Notes: generated from the letters alone by a model not told the origin. A DNA stretch of 64,000 bases from Candidatus Tokpelaia sp. (GCF_008636115.1 NZ_QLZD01000023.1:1-64000); one strand, 5' to 3'; shown: positions 47,001 to 55,151, numbered from the stretch's first letter. Numbers and translations: made by a program.

Positions 47001-50000
47001 TTGACCCGCGCCGTATAGGAGACGGTATAAGTGCCGGCCGGCGTGCCTTTCGGCAAGGTAAATTGCAGTTGCGGTGCTTTGCTGGTATCGGCGGTAAAGG
47101 AACCGGCATTGGTGACCGCGACAAATTCCAGATTACTGTTTAAAGTGTCGGTGAGCAGAGTGTTGTTGGCGGTGGCGCCGCCTGTCACCGTAACTGTGAG
47201 ATTATAAGTGACAATATCGCCTTTTTGCACAGCCACGCCGTCACCTATATCGGAGGTTTTGGCTGCGGTTGCGCCGATAATCGGGCTTTCTGTGCTGCAA
47301 GGGTCGCAGGGAATATCAATATCACTCACCGGTGTGCCGGAATCATCGGCCGGTTTGACCAGAATTTCGTTTTTGGCCGTGGTCTCCCCGCTTTGCTTGA
47401 CCCGCGCTGTGTAGGAGACAGTATAAGTGCCCGGCGCCGTGCCTTTCGGCAAAGTAAATTTTGGATTTTGCGCCGCACCGGTATCGGCAGTGAAACTGCC
47501 GCTATCGCTTACAGCAACAAATTCCAGGCTGTCGCTCAGCGTATCGGAAACCAGCATATTTTGTGTGCTGGTGCCGCCGGTAATTGTGACTGTCAGCGTG
47601 TAAGTGATAATATCGCCTTTACGCACGGCGGTGCCGGTGCCGACATCAGAGCTTTTGGCCGAGCTGACATCAATAAGCGGATTTTGGGTCGAGCATGGAT
47701 CGCAGGGAATATCAATACCGGTTATTGGTGTGCCCGTATCGTCCAGAATTTGCGGGGTAACAGCATTTTGCGCGCTGCCTGTCGCCGCATTTTTGACCCG
47801 CGCCGTATAAGAGACAGTATAAGTGCCGGCCGTTGCGCCTTTCGGCAAAGTGAATTTCAGGTTTTTGGTATCGCCGGTATCGGCGGTAAAGGAGCCGGCA
47901 GAGGTGACCGCGACAAAATCCAGGCTGTCGCCCAGCGTGTCGGTGAGCAAAGTGTCGCGTGCCGTAGCGCCGCCTATCACGGTCACTGTCAGGCTGTAAG
48001 TGATAATATCGCCTTTTTGCACGGCAGTGCCGCTGCCAATATCAGAGCTTTTGGCAATGCTTATATCGCCCAGCGGGTTTTGGGTAGAGCAAGGCTCACA
48101 GGGAACTTCAACACCGTCAACCGGTGTGCCGCTATCATCAAGCGCCTGGGGCGCAATGCTGTTATCAGCGCCGATCTGGGCGTCCTGCTTGACACGAACC
48201 GTATAAGAGACTTTGTAAAGGCCGGGTTGCGTGCCTTTAGGCAAAGTGAATTTCAGATTGCCTGGATCAGACACATCGGCACTATAGGAGCCGCTATCGG
48301 TTACCGCGATAAATTCCAGCTCAGCTCCCAGTGTATCTGTCAGCAATGTCGCCTGTGTTGTGGCAATGCCGGCAACCGTGCTGGTTAAGGTATAAGTGAG
48401 AATCTCACCTTTGCGCACGGCGGCGCCATCGGCAATATTGGCGGTTTTGGCAATGGAAATGCCGAAAAGCGGATTATTGGTGGTGCAGGGATTGCAGGGG
48501 ATTTCGCCGGCATTCGGATCTTTTGTCGGATTGCCGCTCTCATCGGCAGGTTGCGCAATAACCGTATTTTTGGCGCCGGTTTTGGCATCTGTTTTCACCT
48601 GCGCTGTGTAGGAGACAATATATGTGCCCGGCGCCGTGCCCTTTGGCAAAGTGAATTTAAGCTGCGGCGCGGCGCCGGTATCGGCAGTAAAGCCGCCATT
48701 AGCGCTGATAGCGACAAAATCCAGGCTGCTGCTGAGCGTGTCGGTCAGCAGGGTGTTTTGTGTTGTCGCACCGCCTGAGACTATCGCCGTGACGCTATAG
48801 GTGATAATATCGCCCTTTTGCACGGGACTGCCCTCAGCAATATTGGCACTTTTAGTCGCTGTCACGGTAACAAGCGGGTTTTGCGTGGTGCACGGGTCGC
48901 AAGGCAGCTCAACCCCGTCTACCGGATTGCCGTTATTATCCAGCGGCTGGGCGGTAACAGAGTTTTGCGCTGCGGTTGTAGCGGTTTTCTTGACCCGCGC
49001 CGTATAGGAAACCGTGTAAGATCCGGCGGCAGTGCCGGCCGGCAGAGTGAATTTCAGGTTTTTGGTATCGCCGGTATTGGCGGTAAAGGCGCCGGCATTG
49101 GTGACACTGACAAATTCCAGGCTGTCGCCCAGCGTGTCGGTGAGCAGCGTTGCCTGTGTCGTGGTGCCGCCTGCCACATCAACTTTCAGCGTATAGGTGA
49201 TAATATCGCCGGTCTGCACCGGTGCGCCGGCGCCGACATCAGAGCTTTTGGCCGTTGTAATTGTGGTGAGCGGATTAGTGGAGGTGCACGGGTTGCAAGG
49301 CAGCTCAACCCCGTCTACCGGATTGCCGCTATTATCCAGCGGCTTTGAGGTAACAGAGTTTTGCACGCTTGAGACAGCATCGCTGTTGACGCGCGCCGTA
49401 TAGGAAACTTTATAAGTGCCTTCGGCTGTCCCCGCCGGCAAAGTGAATTTTAAAACCGGCCGGGCATTTGTATCGGGGGTGAACTGCCCGGCATTGGCAA
49501 CGGCAACAAAATCCAGGCCGCTGCCCAGCGTGTCGGTGAGCTGCACCGCCTGCATTGCCGGGCTGCCGGCAACCGTCATAGTGAGGGTATAAGTAATAAT
49601 ATCGCCTTTTTGCACCGGTTTGCCGGCGCCAATATCAGAGCTTTTGGCGGTAGAAATAATCATAAGCGGATTGGTGGTGGTGCAGGGGGAGCAACTGCCG
49701 TAATCGCTCGTTGCGGCATTATTGGCGGCAAGCGTGGCATCATCTTTGACTTTTGCCCGATAAGAGACTTTGTAAGTGCCGGCTGCCGTGCCTGCCGGCA
49801 GGACAAATTTTAGCTGCGGCGCGGCGCCGGTGTCGCTGGTAAAAGCGCCGCTATCGGCAATGCTGTCAAAACTCAGCGAATCGCCCAAACTGTCTGCCAG
49901 GTTTAAATCGCGCGTTGTCGGCGCATTTTTGACTGTGACTGTCAAACTATAGGTCAGTATATCGCCCGGCCGAACCGGCGTGCCGCTGGCAACATCTACT

Positions 50001-53000
50001 GTCTTTTCGGTGACAATATCGGTTAAAGGCGTGGTGGTTGAGCAGGAGGAGCAACTGCCGCCCGAGCCGGGCGTTATCGCATTATTCAGCGCGCCGGTGG
50101 CGGTGTCCTCAACCTTGACTCTGTAAGAAGCGGTATAAGTTCCGGCCTCTGTGCCGGCCGGCAGGGTGAAGGTCAGAGTCGGCGCGGCGCCGGTATCATT
50201 TGTAAAGCTGCCGCTATCGGTAATGCTGTCAAAACTCAGCCCGGTGCCGAGCTTGTCGGTAAAGACTGTGTCTTTGGTGGTCGTGCCGCCGCTCACTGTG
50301 GTGGTGAGGGTATAAGTGATAAAATCACCGGTCTGCACCCCGGTGCCGGCGGGAATATCAGAGCTTTTGACTGTGTCTACATGAATAAGCGGGGTGGTCA
50401 CTGTGCAGCTTGTGCACGTGCCGGGCGTAGAGACAATATTATTAGCCTGGTCAGTTGTGGCATCATCTTTAATTCTGGCACTATAGCTTACCTGATAGTC
50501 GCCGGCCGGCATGCCCTTCGGCAGAGTGAATTTCAGCTGCGGTGCCTTGCCGGTATCGGCGGTAAAGGAGCCGGCAGAAGTGACAGACTGAAAGGCCAGC
50601 CCGCCGCCCAGAGTATCGTTAAGCGTAATGGGGGTGGTTGAAGTGCCGCCGGTAATATGCGTGGTCAAGGTATAGGTAATAATATCGCCGGGCTGTAGCG
50701 GTGTGCCGGGCGCCGGCATTGAGGTTTTTTCAGAGGCAATAGTAATAACCGGGTTTTCGGTAGCGCAGGTCTCGCATGTGCCGTCACTTGTGGTCACATT
50801 ATTGGCGACAGTGCCGGAAGCATCATTTTTCACCTGCGCGGTATAGGATATAGTATAGGTGCCGGCCGGCGTGCCTTTGGGCAGAGTGAAAGCCAGTACC
50901 GGCGCCTTGCCGGTATCACTGCGGAACCGCCCGGCACTGCTGACTTTCTGGAAGGTCAGCCCGTCTCCCAATGTATCGGTTAATACTGTATCGCGCAGGG
51001 TAAAGCCGCCGGTCACAGTGACACTGAGCCTGTAAGTTATAATATCGCCATTTTGCACCAGAGTGCCGGTGCCGACATCGGAGCTTTTATTGACACGCAG
51101 GGAGACAACCGGGCTGCTGGTGCTGCATTGATCGCAAGTGCCGGGAATACTGGTGACAGAATTGCTGGCTGCGCTTGTTGTATCTGCGTTTACCTTGACC
51201 TGATAGGTGATTTGATAAATACCGGCCGGCGTGCCCTCCGGTAAAGTAAATTGCGGCCTCGTTGGGTCGCTAATATCCGTGGTAAAGGAGCCGGCATTGG
51301 TCACGCCGACAAATTCCAGATTATCGCTGGGTGCATCGGTTAAGACAACCGGGCTGGTGGTGGCACCGCCGGTCACCGTGGTGGTCAGCGTATAAGTGAT
51401 AATATCGCCGGCGCCGACCGGATTGCCATTGCCGCTGCTGGATTTTTTGGTGGTAGAAACCTGCACCAGCGGGTTTTGCGTTTCACAGGCATCGCAATAA
51501 CCATTATCGGAGGTGACGCTATTTTTGACGGCATCGGCAGCCGTGCCTTTTACCCTGACGCGATAAGAAATACTATAGGAGCCGACAGCAGTGCCGGAAG
51601 GCAAAGTGAAACTCAGCGCCGGCGCATTTGATGTATCGGCCTGAAAATCGCCGGCATCTTCAATATCAACAAATTCAACACTATCGTCCAGTATATCGGT
51701 CAACACCGTATCTTTTATGGTGGCATTACCGATAACATCAGTTGTCAGCGTATAGACAATTTCATCGCCGTTTTGCACCGGCGTATTATTACCGAGATCA
51801 GAGCTTTTGGCGGTGCGCGTGGTGGCAAGCTGATTGGTAACTGTGCAGTTGATTTCGGCATTATAATTGGTTGCCGATTGATCCAGGGTAAAGGAATTGC
51901 CATCTACCGTATAGCTGCCGTCTTCGCCCAGCCCGGTGCAGTCAAGATTTGCTATTGTCCAGTTAAAGGCCGGGTTTGTGCCTTGCGGCGGCGTTTCTGT
52001 TATAGTGGTAGGAGCAAGCGGCGTGGTCAGCACTTGCTGCTTGCCGGTTTTGGCCGTGCCGGCAACATCTGTAGCGAGGGTCTGGCTCTGCCAGCCATTA
52101 TCGCCGGAAAAGGTAAATTGCCCGGTGCCGCCCAGGCTGATTTTGGTAAGAGTGATCGCCGGCCTTTTGTCAAAACTTATCTGGGTTGTGGCCTTGTCAT
52201 TATCCGTATTATAGTCACTATCCAATATATTGCCGCCGGCATCGGGCCTGGATCGGCCGAGAGAGGCGGCAATATCAAACTGCCCTAATTGCGCATTGGC
52301 ATTGACCGTAATGGGGAAGGTAAAGCTGGCAGTGCCGCCTTCTTCGCCAAAATCGGCAGCCTCTGCCAGATTAGTGGCAATAGCGCAACTGACATGCTGG
52401 CCGGAAACCGTGCAGCCGGGCACGGCTTGCGGCGTCCAGCCGGCGGGAATATCAACCTCAAGGCTGAAACCGGCTGTGCCCCTGGCCTGTGTCGGCCCGA
52501 GGCTGACACCTGCAACGGTTACGTTTTTCTGATTATCCGTATCGGTAAAATGCTCTCCCGAAACGCTGACAGAAACGCCAATATCCGGCCTGCCGGTTAC
52601 CAGAAGATCGCAGGTCGCGTCCTGGTGATCGGCCAGAGCGACTGTAGAAATACAGTTGCTGGTGGCAGAATAGCTGGCTTCCGGTATATCGCCCGGCCTT
52701 TGGCTTAAGGTAGCGCCGTAACCTGTCCCCGGCAGCACAAAAATTTCATAATCATACTGGAATTGGGCAGGGTCATTATCCGTGCCCTCAAAATTGGAAT
52801 AGGGCATTTTATCACGCCCGGAAACAGTGCTGATTTCTCCGGTTGCCGGATCAACTATCTGCGATTCCAGCGGGACGCCGTTTTTGGTCAGGTCGGTCAG
52901 CCAGCCGTCCGGGCCCAGAGTCTTTTTCCAGGCAAAATTTTGAAACTGAATGCGAGAAGAAAATCGCGCCTGCCGCACTGTCGCGCAATAAATATTAAAG

Positions 53001-53806
53001 CCGTCCCAGCCCTCACCGCCATTTTGCCGGTAAATGCCGTTAACAGCGCGGTTTTGCGCCGGGGCGCAAATCCAGCCGCTGAAATTATGCGTCCACAAAT
53101 TGTTTTCAATATTGCCGGCGCGGTAATTGGGGGTTGTCCCTATATCCTGCACCGCTACCCAGTCACCGGTCAGGACTGTGAGCTTGGCACAGGTAAATGT
53201 TATATCCGAGGCCCAGGCCGGGTAAATACTGGTTGATTTACGGGAATCGCCGCCGGTGCGGTTGACAACCTGGTCGGCCGGGCAATAGGCACTCTGCACC
53301 GCACCTGCGCCTGCATAACCGCTAGTACCGTCAACTGCCGGCTCATCGTCCGGCGTAGTAGGGTAGGCGCGTGCGACCTTGTCTTTATCCATAGTAACAA
53401 GATTGCAATAAATATCTATGCGGATTGTCATGCCGGCGGTCGCACCCATTGGCGGGTAAGGCACGGATTTGTCTGTATGACGATAACCGCGAATAACGCC
53501 GCCATTCGGGCAGCGAAAGCCCGCTACCGCGCCTTTATTGGCACCGACCGTGCCTGTATATGTGCCGTTATCGGTAAAGCCGACGCCGATTTGCGCCTGT
53601 GCCGTTTGCAGGCTGCCGCCCAGCATAAAGCTGAGTAACAGCAGTGCCGCCCATAGCCGGGCTTTAATCTGGCAATATAATTTGCGGGGGGCAGGCTTTT
53701 GTGCTGTGACGATATTTTGCTTCTGCCCAGCCAAAGCAAAATTATGCCGGTTTACAAAACGCGTACAAAACCAACTATACCAAACCATTATACTCACTCT
53801 CTGCAT
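41051..53806 (-). CDS. Giant secreted repeat protein (DUF11-like repeats, CxxC in each)
   Basis: A 4251-residue protein in a single open frame of 12.8 kb. The signal sequence is long (hydrophobic 51-63, likely cut after AQA at 71). Residues 99-274 contain three cysteine-pair modules; about 430-660 are beta-sandwich domains; about 665-3630 are some 23 tandem repeats of about 118-135 residues (K..D.G....GDIITYTL ... LTDTLG ... FTLPKGTPAGTYT ... N.V ... CDPCTTQNPL), each ending in CxxC. Three ordinary DUF11-like domains (about 3635-4050), an SdrD_B-like domain with DDYNRNGYQDEGE (about 4057-4165) and a degenerate OmpA-like C-terminal domain (about 4175-4251) complete it. I infer a long surface fibre held at the outer membrane. 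The start could also be the ATG at 53788. Translationally coupled to the barrel gene. Confidence 0.85.
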   Translation of the reverse strand: MQRVSIMVWYSWFCTRFVNRHNFALAGQKQNIVTAQKPAPRKLYCQIKARLWAALLLLSFMLGGSLQTAQAQIGVGFTDNGTYTGTVGANKGAVAGFRCPNGGVIRGYRHTDKSVPYPPMGATAGMTIRIDIYCNLVTMDKDKVARAYPTTPDDEPAVDGTSGYAGAGAVQSAYCPADQVVNRTGGDSRKSTSIYPAWASDITFTCAKLTVLTGDWVAVQDIGTTPNYRAGNIENNLWTHNFSGWICAPAQNRAVNGIYRQNGGEGWDGFNIYCATVRQARFSSRIQFQNFAWKKTLGPDGWLTDLTKNGVPLESQIVDPATGEISTVSGRDKMPYSNFEGTDNDPAQFQYDYEIFVLPGTGYGATLSQRPGDIPEASYSATSNCISTVALADHQDATCDLLVTGRPDIGVSVSVSGEHFTDTDNQKNVTVAGVSLGPTQARGTAGFSLEVDIPAGWTPQAVPGCTVSGQHVSCAIATNLAEAADFGEEGGTASFTFPITVNANAQLGQFDIAASLGRSRPDAGGNILDSDYNTDNDKATTQISFDKRPAITLTKISLGGTGQFTFSGDNGWQSQTLATDVAGTAKTGKQQVLTTPLAPTTITETPPQGTNPAFNWTIANLDCTGLGEDGSYTVDGNSFTLDQSATNYNAEINCTVTNQLATTRTAKSSDLGNNTPVQNGDEIVYTLTTDVIGNATIKDTVLTDILDDSVEFVDIEDAGDFQADTSNAPALSFTLPSGTAVGSYSISYRVRVKGTAADAVKNSVTSDNGYCDACETQNPLVQVSTTKKSSSGNGNPVGAGDIITYTLTTTVTGGATTSPVVLTDAPSDNLEFVGVTNAGSFTTDISDPTRPQFTLPEGTPAGIYQITYQVKVNADTTSAASNSVTSIPGTCDQCSTSSPVVSLRVNKSSDVGTGTLVQNGDIITYRLSVTVTGGFTLRDTVLTDTLGDGLTFQKVSSAGRFRSDTGKAPVLAFTLPKGTPAGTYTISYTAQVKNDASGTVANNVTTSDGTCETCATENPVITIASEKTSMPAPGTPLQPGDIITYTLTTHITGGTSTTPITLNDTLGGGLAFQSVTSAGSFTADTGKAPQLKFTLPKGMPAGDYQVSYSARIKDDATTDQANNIVSTPGTCTSCTVTTPLIHVDTVKSSDIPAGTGVQTGDFITYTLTTTVSGGTTTKDTVFTDKLGTGLSFDSITDSGSFTNDTGAAPTLTFTLPAGTEAGTYTASYRVKVEDTATGALNNAITPGSGGSCSSCSTTTPLTDIVTEKTVDVASGTPVRPGDILTYSLTVTVKNAPTTRDLNLADSLGDSLSFDSIADSGAFTSDTGAAPQLKFVLPAGTAAGTYKVSYRAKVKDDATLAANNAATSDYGSCSPCTTTNPLMIISTAKSSDIGAGKPVQKGDIITYTLTMTVAGSPAMQAVQLTDTLGSGLDFVAVANAGQFTPDTNARPVLKFTLPAGTAEGTYKVSYTARVNSDAVSSVQNSVTSKPLDNSGNPVDGVELPCNPCTSTNPLTTITTAKSSDVGAGAPVQTGDIITYTLKVDVAGGTTTQATLLTDTLGDSLEFVSVTNAGAFTANTGDTKNLKFTLPAGTAAGSYTVSYTARVKKTATTAAQNSVTAQPLDNNGNPVDGVELPCDPCTTQNPLVTVTATKSANIAEGSPVQKGDIITYSVTAIVSGGATTQNTLLTDTLSSSLDFVAISANGGFTADTGAAPQLKFTLPKGTAPGTYIVSYTAQVKTDAKTGAKNTVIAQPADESGNPTKDPNAGEIPCNPCTTNNPLFGISIAKTANIADGAAVRKGEILTYTLTSTVAGIATTQATLLTDTLGAELEFIAVTDSGSYSADVSDPGNLKFTLPKGTQPGLYKVSYTVRVKQDAQIGADNSIAPQALDDSGTPVDGVEVPCEPCSTQNPLGDISIAKSSDIGSGTAVQKGDIITYSLTVTVIGGATARDTLLTDTLGDSLDFVAVTSAGSFTADTGDTKNLKFTLPKGATAGTYTVSYTARVKNAATGSAQNAVTPQILDDTGTPITGIDIPCDPCSTQNPLIDVSSAKSSDVGTGTAVRKGDIITYTLTVTITGGTSTQNMLVSDTLSDSLEFVAVSDSGSFTADTGAAQNPKFTLPKGTAPGTYTVSYTARVKQSGETTAKNEILVKPADDSGTPVSDIDIPCDPCSTESPIIGATAAKTSDIGDGVAVQKGDIVTYNLTVTVTGGATANNTLLTDTLNSNLEFVAVTNAGSFTADTSKAPQLQFTLPKGTPAGTYTVSYTARVKTDAQSAAQNSVTAQPTDDNGDPITDPNSQITCNPCTTQNPLATIDAAKSSDIGNGVSVQTGQLITYTLTAHVTGGTSTQATLLTDTLGDSLEFVAVTNAGSFTADTGDTKNLKFTLPKGTPAGTYTISYTARVKEDAIAAADNSVTASPLDNSGTPVENVTIPCNPCATQNPLVTLSTAKTSDIGDGTPAQKGDIITYTLTTTVKGGATTQTVNLTDTLGDSLAFDKIVDAGAFTTDTGAQPALKFSLPQGTPAGTYTISYTARITGTATKAAQNNVVSDSGTCDPCTTQNPLITLSTAKTSDIGDGTGVQQGDIITYSLTVNVTGGATTQTTLLTDTLGDSLDFVEFGDAGDFTTDSSALPALKFILPAGTKAGSHIITYKARVKSDAQADALNNVTAQPADANGNPLTGTDVPQIPCDPCTTTNPLVEIATAKTSDVGTGNAVQQGDLITYSLTVNVTGGATTRATLLTDTLGDSLDFVEFGDAGDFTADSSALPALKFILPKGTKAGSHIITYKARVKENAVDLARNSVTAQPADDSGQPIDDPNIPAIPCIPCETQNPLVIINTSKTSDIGTGNPMQSGEIITYRLTTIISGGTSTNDIVLTDTLGENVQFVSIKAAGSFTADTKAAPVLNFTLPKGTPAGTYVITYQAKAKDGIKSGVAENSVTTNQGSCAPCATQNPIVVISTVKTSDIGTGTPVQPGDTITYTLTTTVAGGVSTKAVTLTDTLGSSLDFSGLVAAGRFTADTSAAPKLAFTLPAGMAAGTYQVSYKVKVKGQATADAVNNVTTDNGSCDPCTTQNPLIGVRAQKSSDVGDGTAVQTGDIITYTLQAVVANGQSTQNILLTDTLGESLDFIAVKDGGRFTADLSDKKQPKFLLPPGQAPGIYTVSYTARVKADATIAAQNAITAQAADNSGKPITGPDAPLIPCDPCTTQNPLISIMANKTSNIGDGNAVGRGDLITYTINVSVTGGATTRNTLLTDTLNSSLDFVKIVNAGSFKTDVSAAPVLSFTLPKGTPEGFYPIIYQARAKTDATAAAQNTVTAQGADDDGNPLTGEDAPQISCDPCTTQNPLVGVSVAKDSTIGDGTYVQRGDIITYRLKVDVTGGKTTRNILLTDTMNSSLEYMAQVDCGTAFPTAGKKAAETMAATAAGAEFTAAAGQIYTATIPAGTAAGQSSVCYQALVLETATLTAQNSVKPQYTDSQGRPVNDSNLPAIPCDPCTTQNPLVDVLVSKRSSVPAGESVQRGDIITYTLQLEVKGGNTTQNVVLTDTLGDNLEFVEDVPGDGAIMYDAASVPPVLSFSAYHGLQPGIYSVSYTARVKSDAVGTADNQVIAAGQAVDKDGQPILDSQMPGVPCNPCATTAPIDFGVSLEKNLIAEDGAVAGVAEPGETLTYEITITNRGGAITDYAAQDILDTNVTYLESDPAAAHDGSAKGGTVEWTGLTLPARQDGANGVLKLTVKTKVIAPVDEQALSVFNMVKEKGAADPDCSGKRKTTAADDGLNTEATTDRQCVTIPLGKPRLSLNKTVSYEDSDGSGSANAGDILHYSFEVSNDGSVPLENVTIEDNGPKFNNFAANGSLGAMTPANVKLAVGEKATIKADYILTDADVENSLGLIDAVVNTASARGRLTNAAGGEDDPLTSVASTEDQAKLTLAAPRQELTISKVAGIRAIRRGEQVPYTIRLTNNGTRAVNNVRVVDRAPSGFRFVEHSAGVDAQAVDPLVEGRNVIFENITLAPGAAVEIHLNMLALSSATPDKYTNRAHAEDEAGNRLTDDAKATVEILVEHVFDCSDVIGTVFDDYNRNGYQDEGEIGLPDIRLATAKGWIITTDTFGRYHIPCAALPESRIGSNFILKLDTRSLPSGYRLTTENPRVVRLTAGKLTKINFGASVSRVVRLDLRSDAFEAGTTNLKAEWNSGIAELIEVLEREQSVLRLSYIDSNVGAGAAQSRINHVQQLIRRIWGQKAGRYRLEIETRVEVGG
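42915..51820 (-). repeat. About 23 coding tandem repeats of roughly 355-400 bp
   Basis: Within the giant gene, an array of about 23 repeats runs for 8.9 kb. Every unit encodes GD-ITY near the start, a LTDTLG-type segment, a LP-GT-AG-Y segment and C-x2-C at the end. Some units carry an extra 12-15 residues before the CxxC (ADDSGNPV type). Several neighbouring units are nearly identical at the DNA level, so the array can probably expand or contract by recombination and may be misassembled from short reads. Confidence 0.9.
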
Positions 53807-54121
53807 TGTGAGTGATTTGGCGCGCTATGGAAAAATGTCTATATTGCCGCAAGGCGGAAAAAACTGTTAAATATTATTGTGGTTAACAATTTCTTAACCC
53901 GATTTGTCCACAAGCGGGGCAAACAAAAACAGAGTGAAGACAAGAGCCGGAAGCTGAAAAAAGCCAATAAGCAGCTCGATCAGCACCATAAAGCAGCTTT
54001 GATCCTGCCGCTTTATGGTGCCGGGACTTTTTTGCGCCTTGTTCTTCTGTTAAAATGAGTGGAGAGGCGGTCTGTGTGCCACAGGCAAATAAACGGGCGG
54101 GGCCGGATAAAGTGAGAATAA
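53807..54121. promoter_or_regulatory. Divergent control region with a perfect 12-bp inverted repeat
   Basis: 315 bases between the giant-protein operon (minus) and the SDR gene (plus). GCACCATAAAGC at 53983-53994 is repeated in inverse at 54010-54021 with a 15-base spacer. On the plus strand a run of six T begins about six bases after the stem, as in an intrinsic terminator, yet no plus-strand gene lies upstream. It could be an operator, an attenuator ahead of the SDR gene, or the end of a small RNA. No sigma-70 promoter can be placed with certainty. Confidence 0.6.
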
Positions 54122-55033
54122 ATGATGAAGGATAGCGAGCAGTATTGCCCGTTTCACGGGGAGACAGGCACCGCCGCCGGCGGGGAGCCGCCGGCCGCAG
54201 CCGATAATGCCGGGACGCAGGCGGCAGAACAGGCGCGCGGGTTGGCCGGCGGCGCTGCGCAGGGAGGAAAACATGGCGCGCGCTTTGCCGATGATACGCG
54301 CAAAACTCTGGTTTTGACCGGTGCCAGCCGCGGTATCGGCCATGCCACAGTCAAGCGTTTTTCAAGCGAAGGCTGGCGGGTTATTACCTGTTCGCGGCAG
54401 AGTTTTTCACCGCAAACCTGCCCTTGGGCGGAAGGGGCAGAGGATCATATTGGCGTTAATCTGGCCGATGCCGAAGATGTCGGCCGCGCTATTGCCGAAA
54501 TTCGCCGCCGGCTGGAGGCAAATGGCGGGCGCCTGCATGCTTTGGTCAATAATGCCGGCATTTCTCCTAAAAGCGAAAGCGGCAGGCGGCTGAATTCGCT
54601 TGAGACCAATATGCAAATCTGGCGCGCTGTGTTTCAGGTGAATTTTTATGCGCCGATAATGCTGGCGCGCGGCCTGTTTGCCGAGTTAAAGGCGGCGCAT
54701 GGCGCTATTGTCAATGTCACTTCTATTGCCGGCGGCCGTGTTCACCCTTTTGCCGGCACAGCCTATGCGACTTCCAAGGCGGCGCTGGCGGCCTTAACGC
54801 GGGAAATGGCCTCTGATTTCGGCCCGCATAATGTGCGCGTCAATGCTATTGCTCCGGGAGAAATTGCGACCGGCATTCTTTCTCCCGGTACGGAGAAAAT
54901 GGCTGAGCATTTGCCGCTGCGCCGTTTGGGCCGGCCGGAAGAAGTGGCCGACACAATTTATTATTTATGCGGTGAGGGGGCCTCTTATGTAACCGGCTCG
55001 GAAATTCATATTAATGGCGGCCAGCATGTATAA
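54122..55033 (+). CDS. SDR-family oxidoreductase with N-terminal extension
   Basis: A 303-residue short-chain dehydrogenase. The NAD(P)-binding motif TGASRGIG is at about 66-73, NNAG near 143, the catalytic serine in VNVTSIAGG and the YATSK catalytic tyrosine-lysine pair near 215-219; the C-terminal YVTGSEIHINGGQHV is typical of the FabG-like group. The Rossmann core normally starts near residue 5-10, but here about 60 residues of alanine/glycine-rich sequence precede it. An internal start near the core (no ATG is available; the extension is open throughout) cannot be excluded. The substrate is unknown. Divergent from the giant-protein operon. Confidence 0.87.
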   Translation: MMKDSEQYCPFHGETGTAAGGEPPAAADNAGTQAAEQARGLAGGAAQGGKHGARFADDTRKTLVLTGASRGIGHATVKRFSSEGWRVITCSRQSFSPQTCPWAEGAEDHIGVNLADAEDVGRAIAEIRRRLEANGGRLHALVNNAGISPKSESGRRLNSLETNMQIWRAVFQVNFYAPIMLARGLFAELKAAHGAIVNVTSIAGGRVHPFAGTAYATSKAALAALTREMASDFGPHNVRVNAIAPGEIATGILSPGTEKMAEHLPLRRLGRPEEVADTIYYLCGEGASYVTGSEIHINGGQHV

Positions 55034-55151
55034 AGGCCGCCGCGCGGTGCCGGGCGGTAAAATTTGCAGAAAGTGCGGTTTTGCATTACAAAGGCGGGGG
55101 AAGGGTGAGGTTACGCGTTAAAACCGGCTTAAGCCAAACAGGAAAGCAGTC

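Noticed and set aside
43400-49403. Long plus-strand open frames opposite the giant gene (for example 44570-45775 and 47225-48388)
   Set aside because: They are regular shadows of the repeat array; their predicted proteins repeat with the same period and lack family features, while the minus frame has signal peptide, domains and family motifs.
42915-51820. Regularly spaced repeats that might be read as a CRISPR array
   Set aside because: The units are 355-400 bp, diverged, and open in one frame; there are no short direct repeats with unique spacers and no cas genes.
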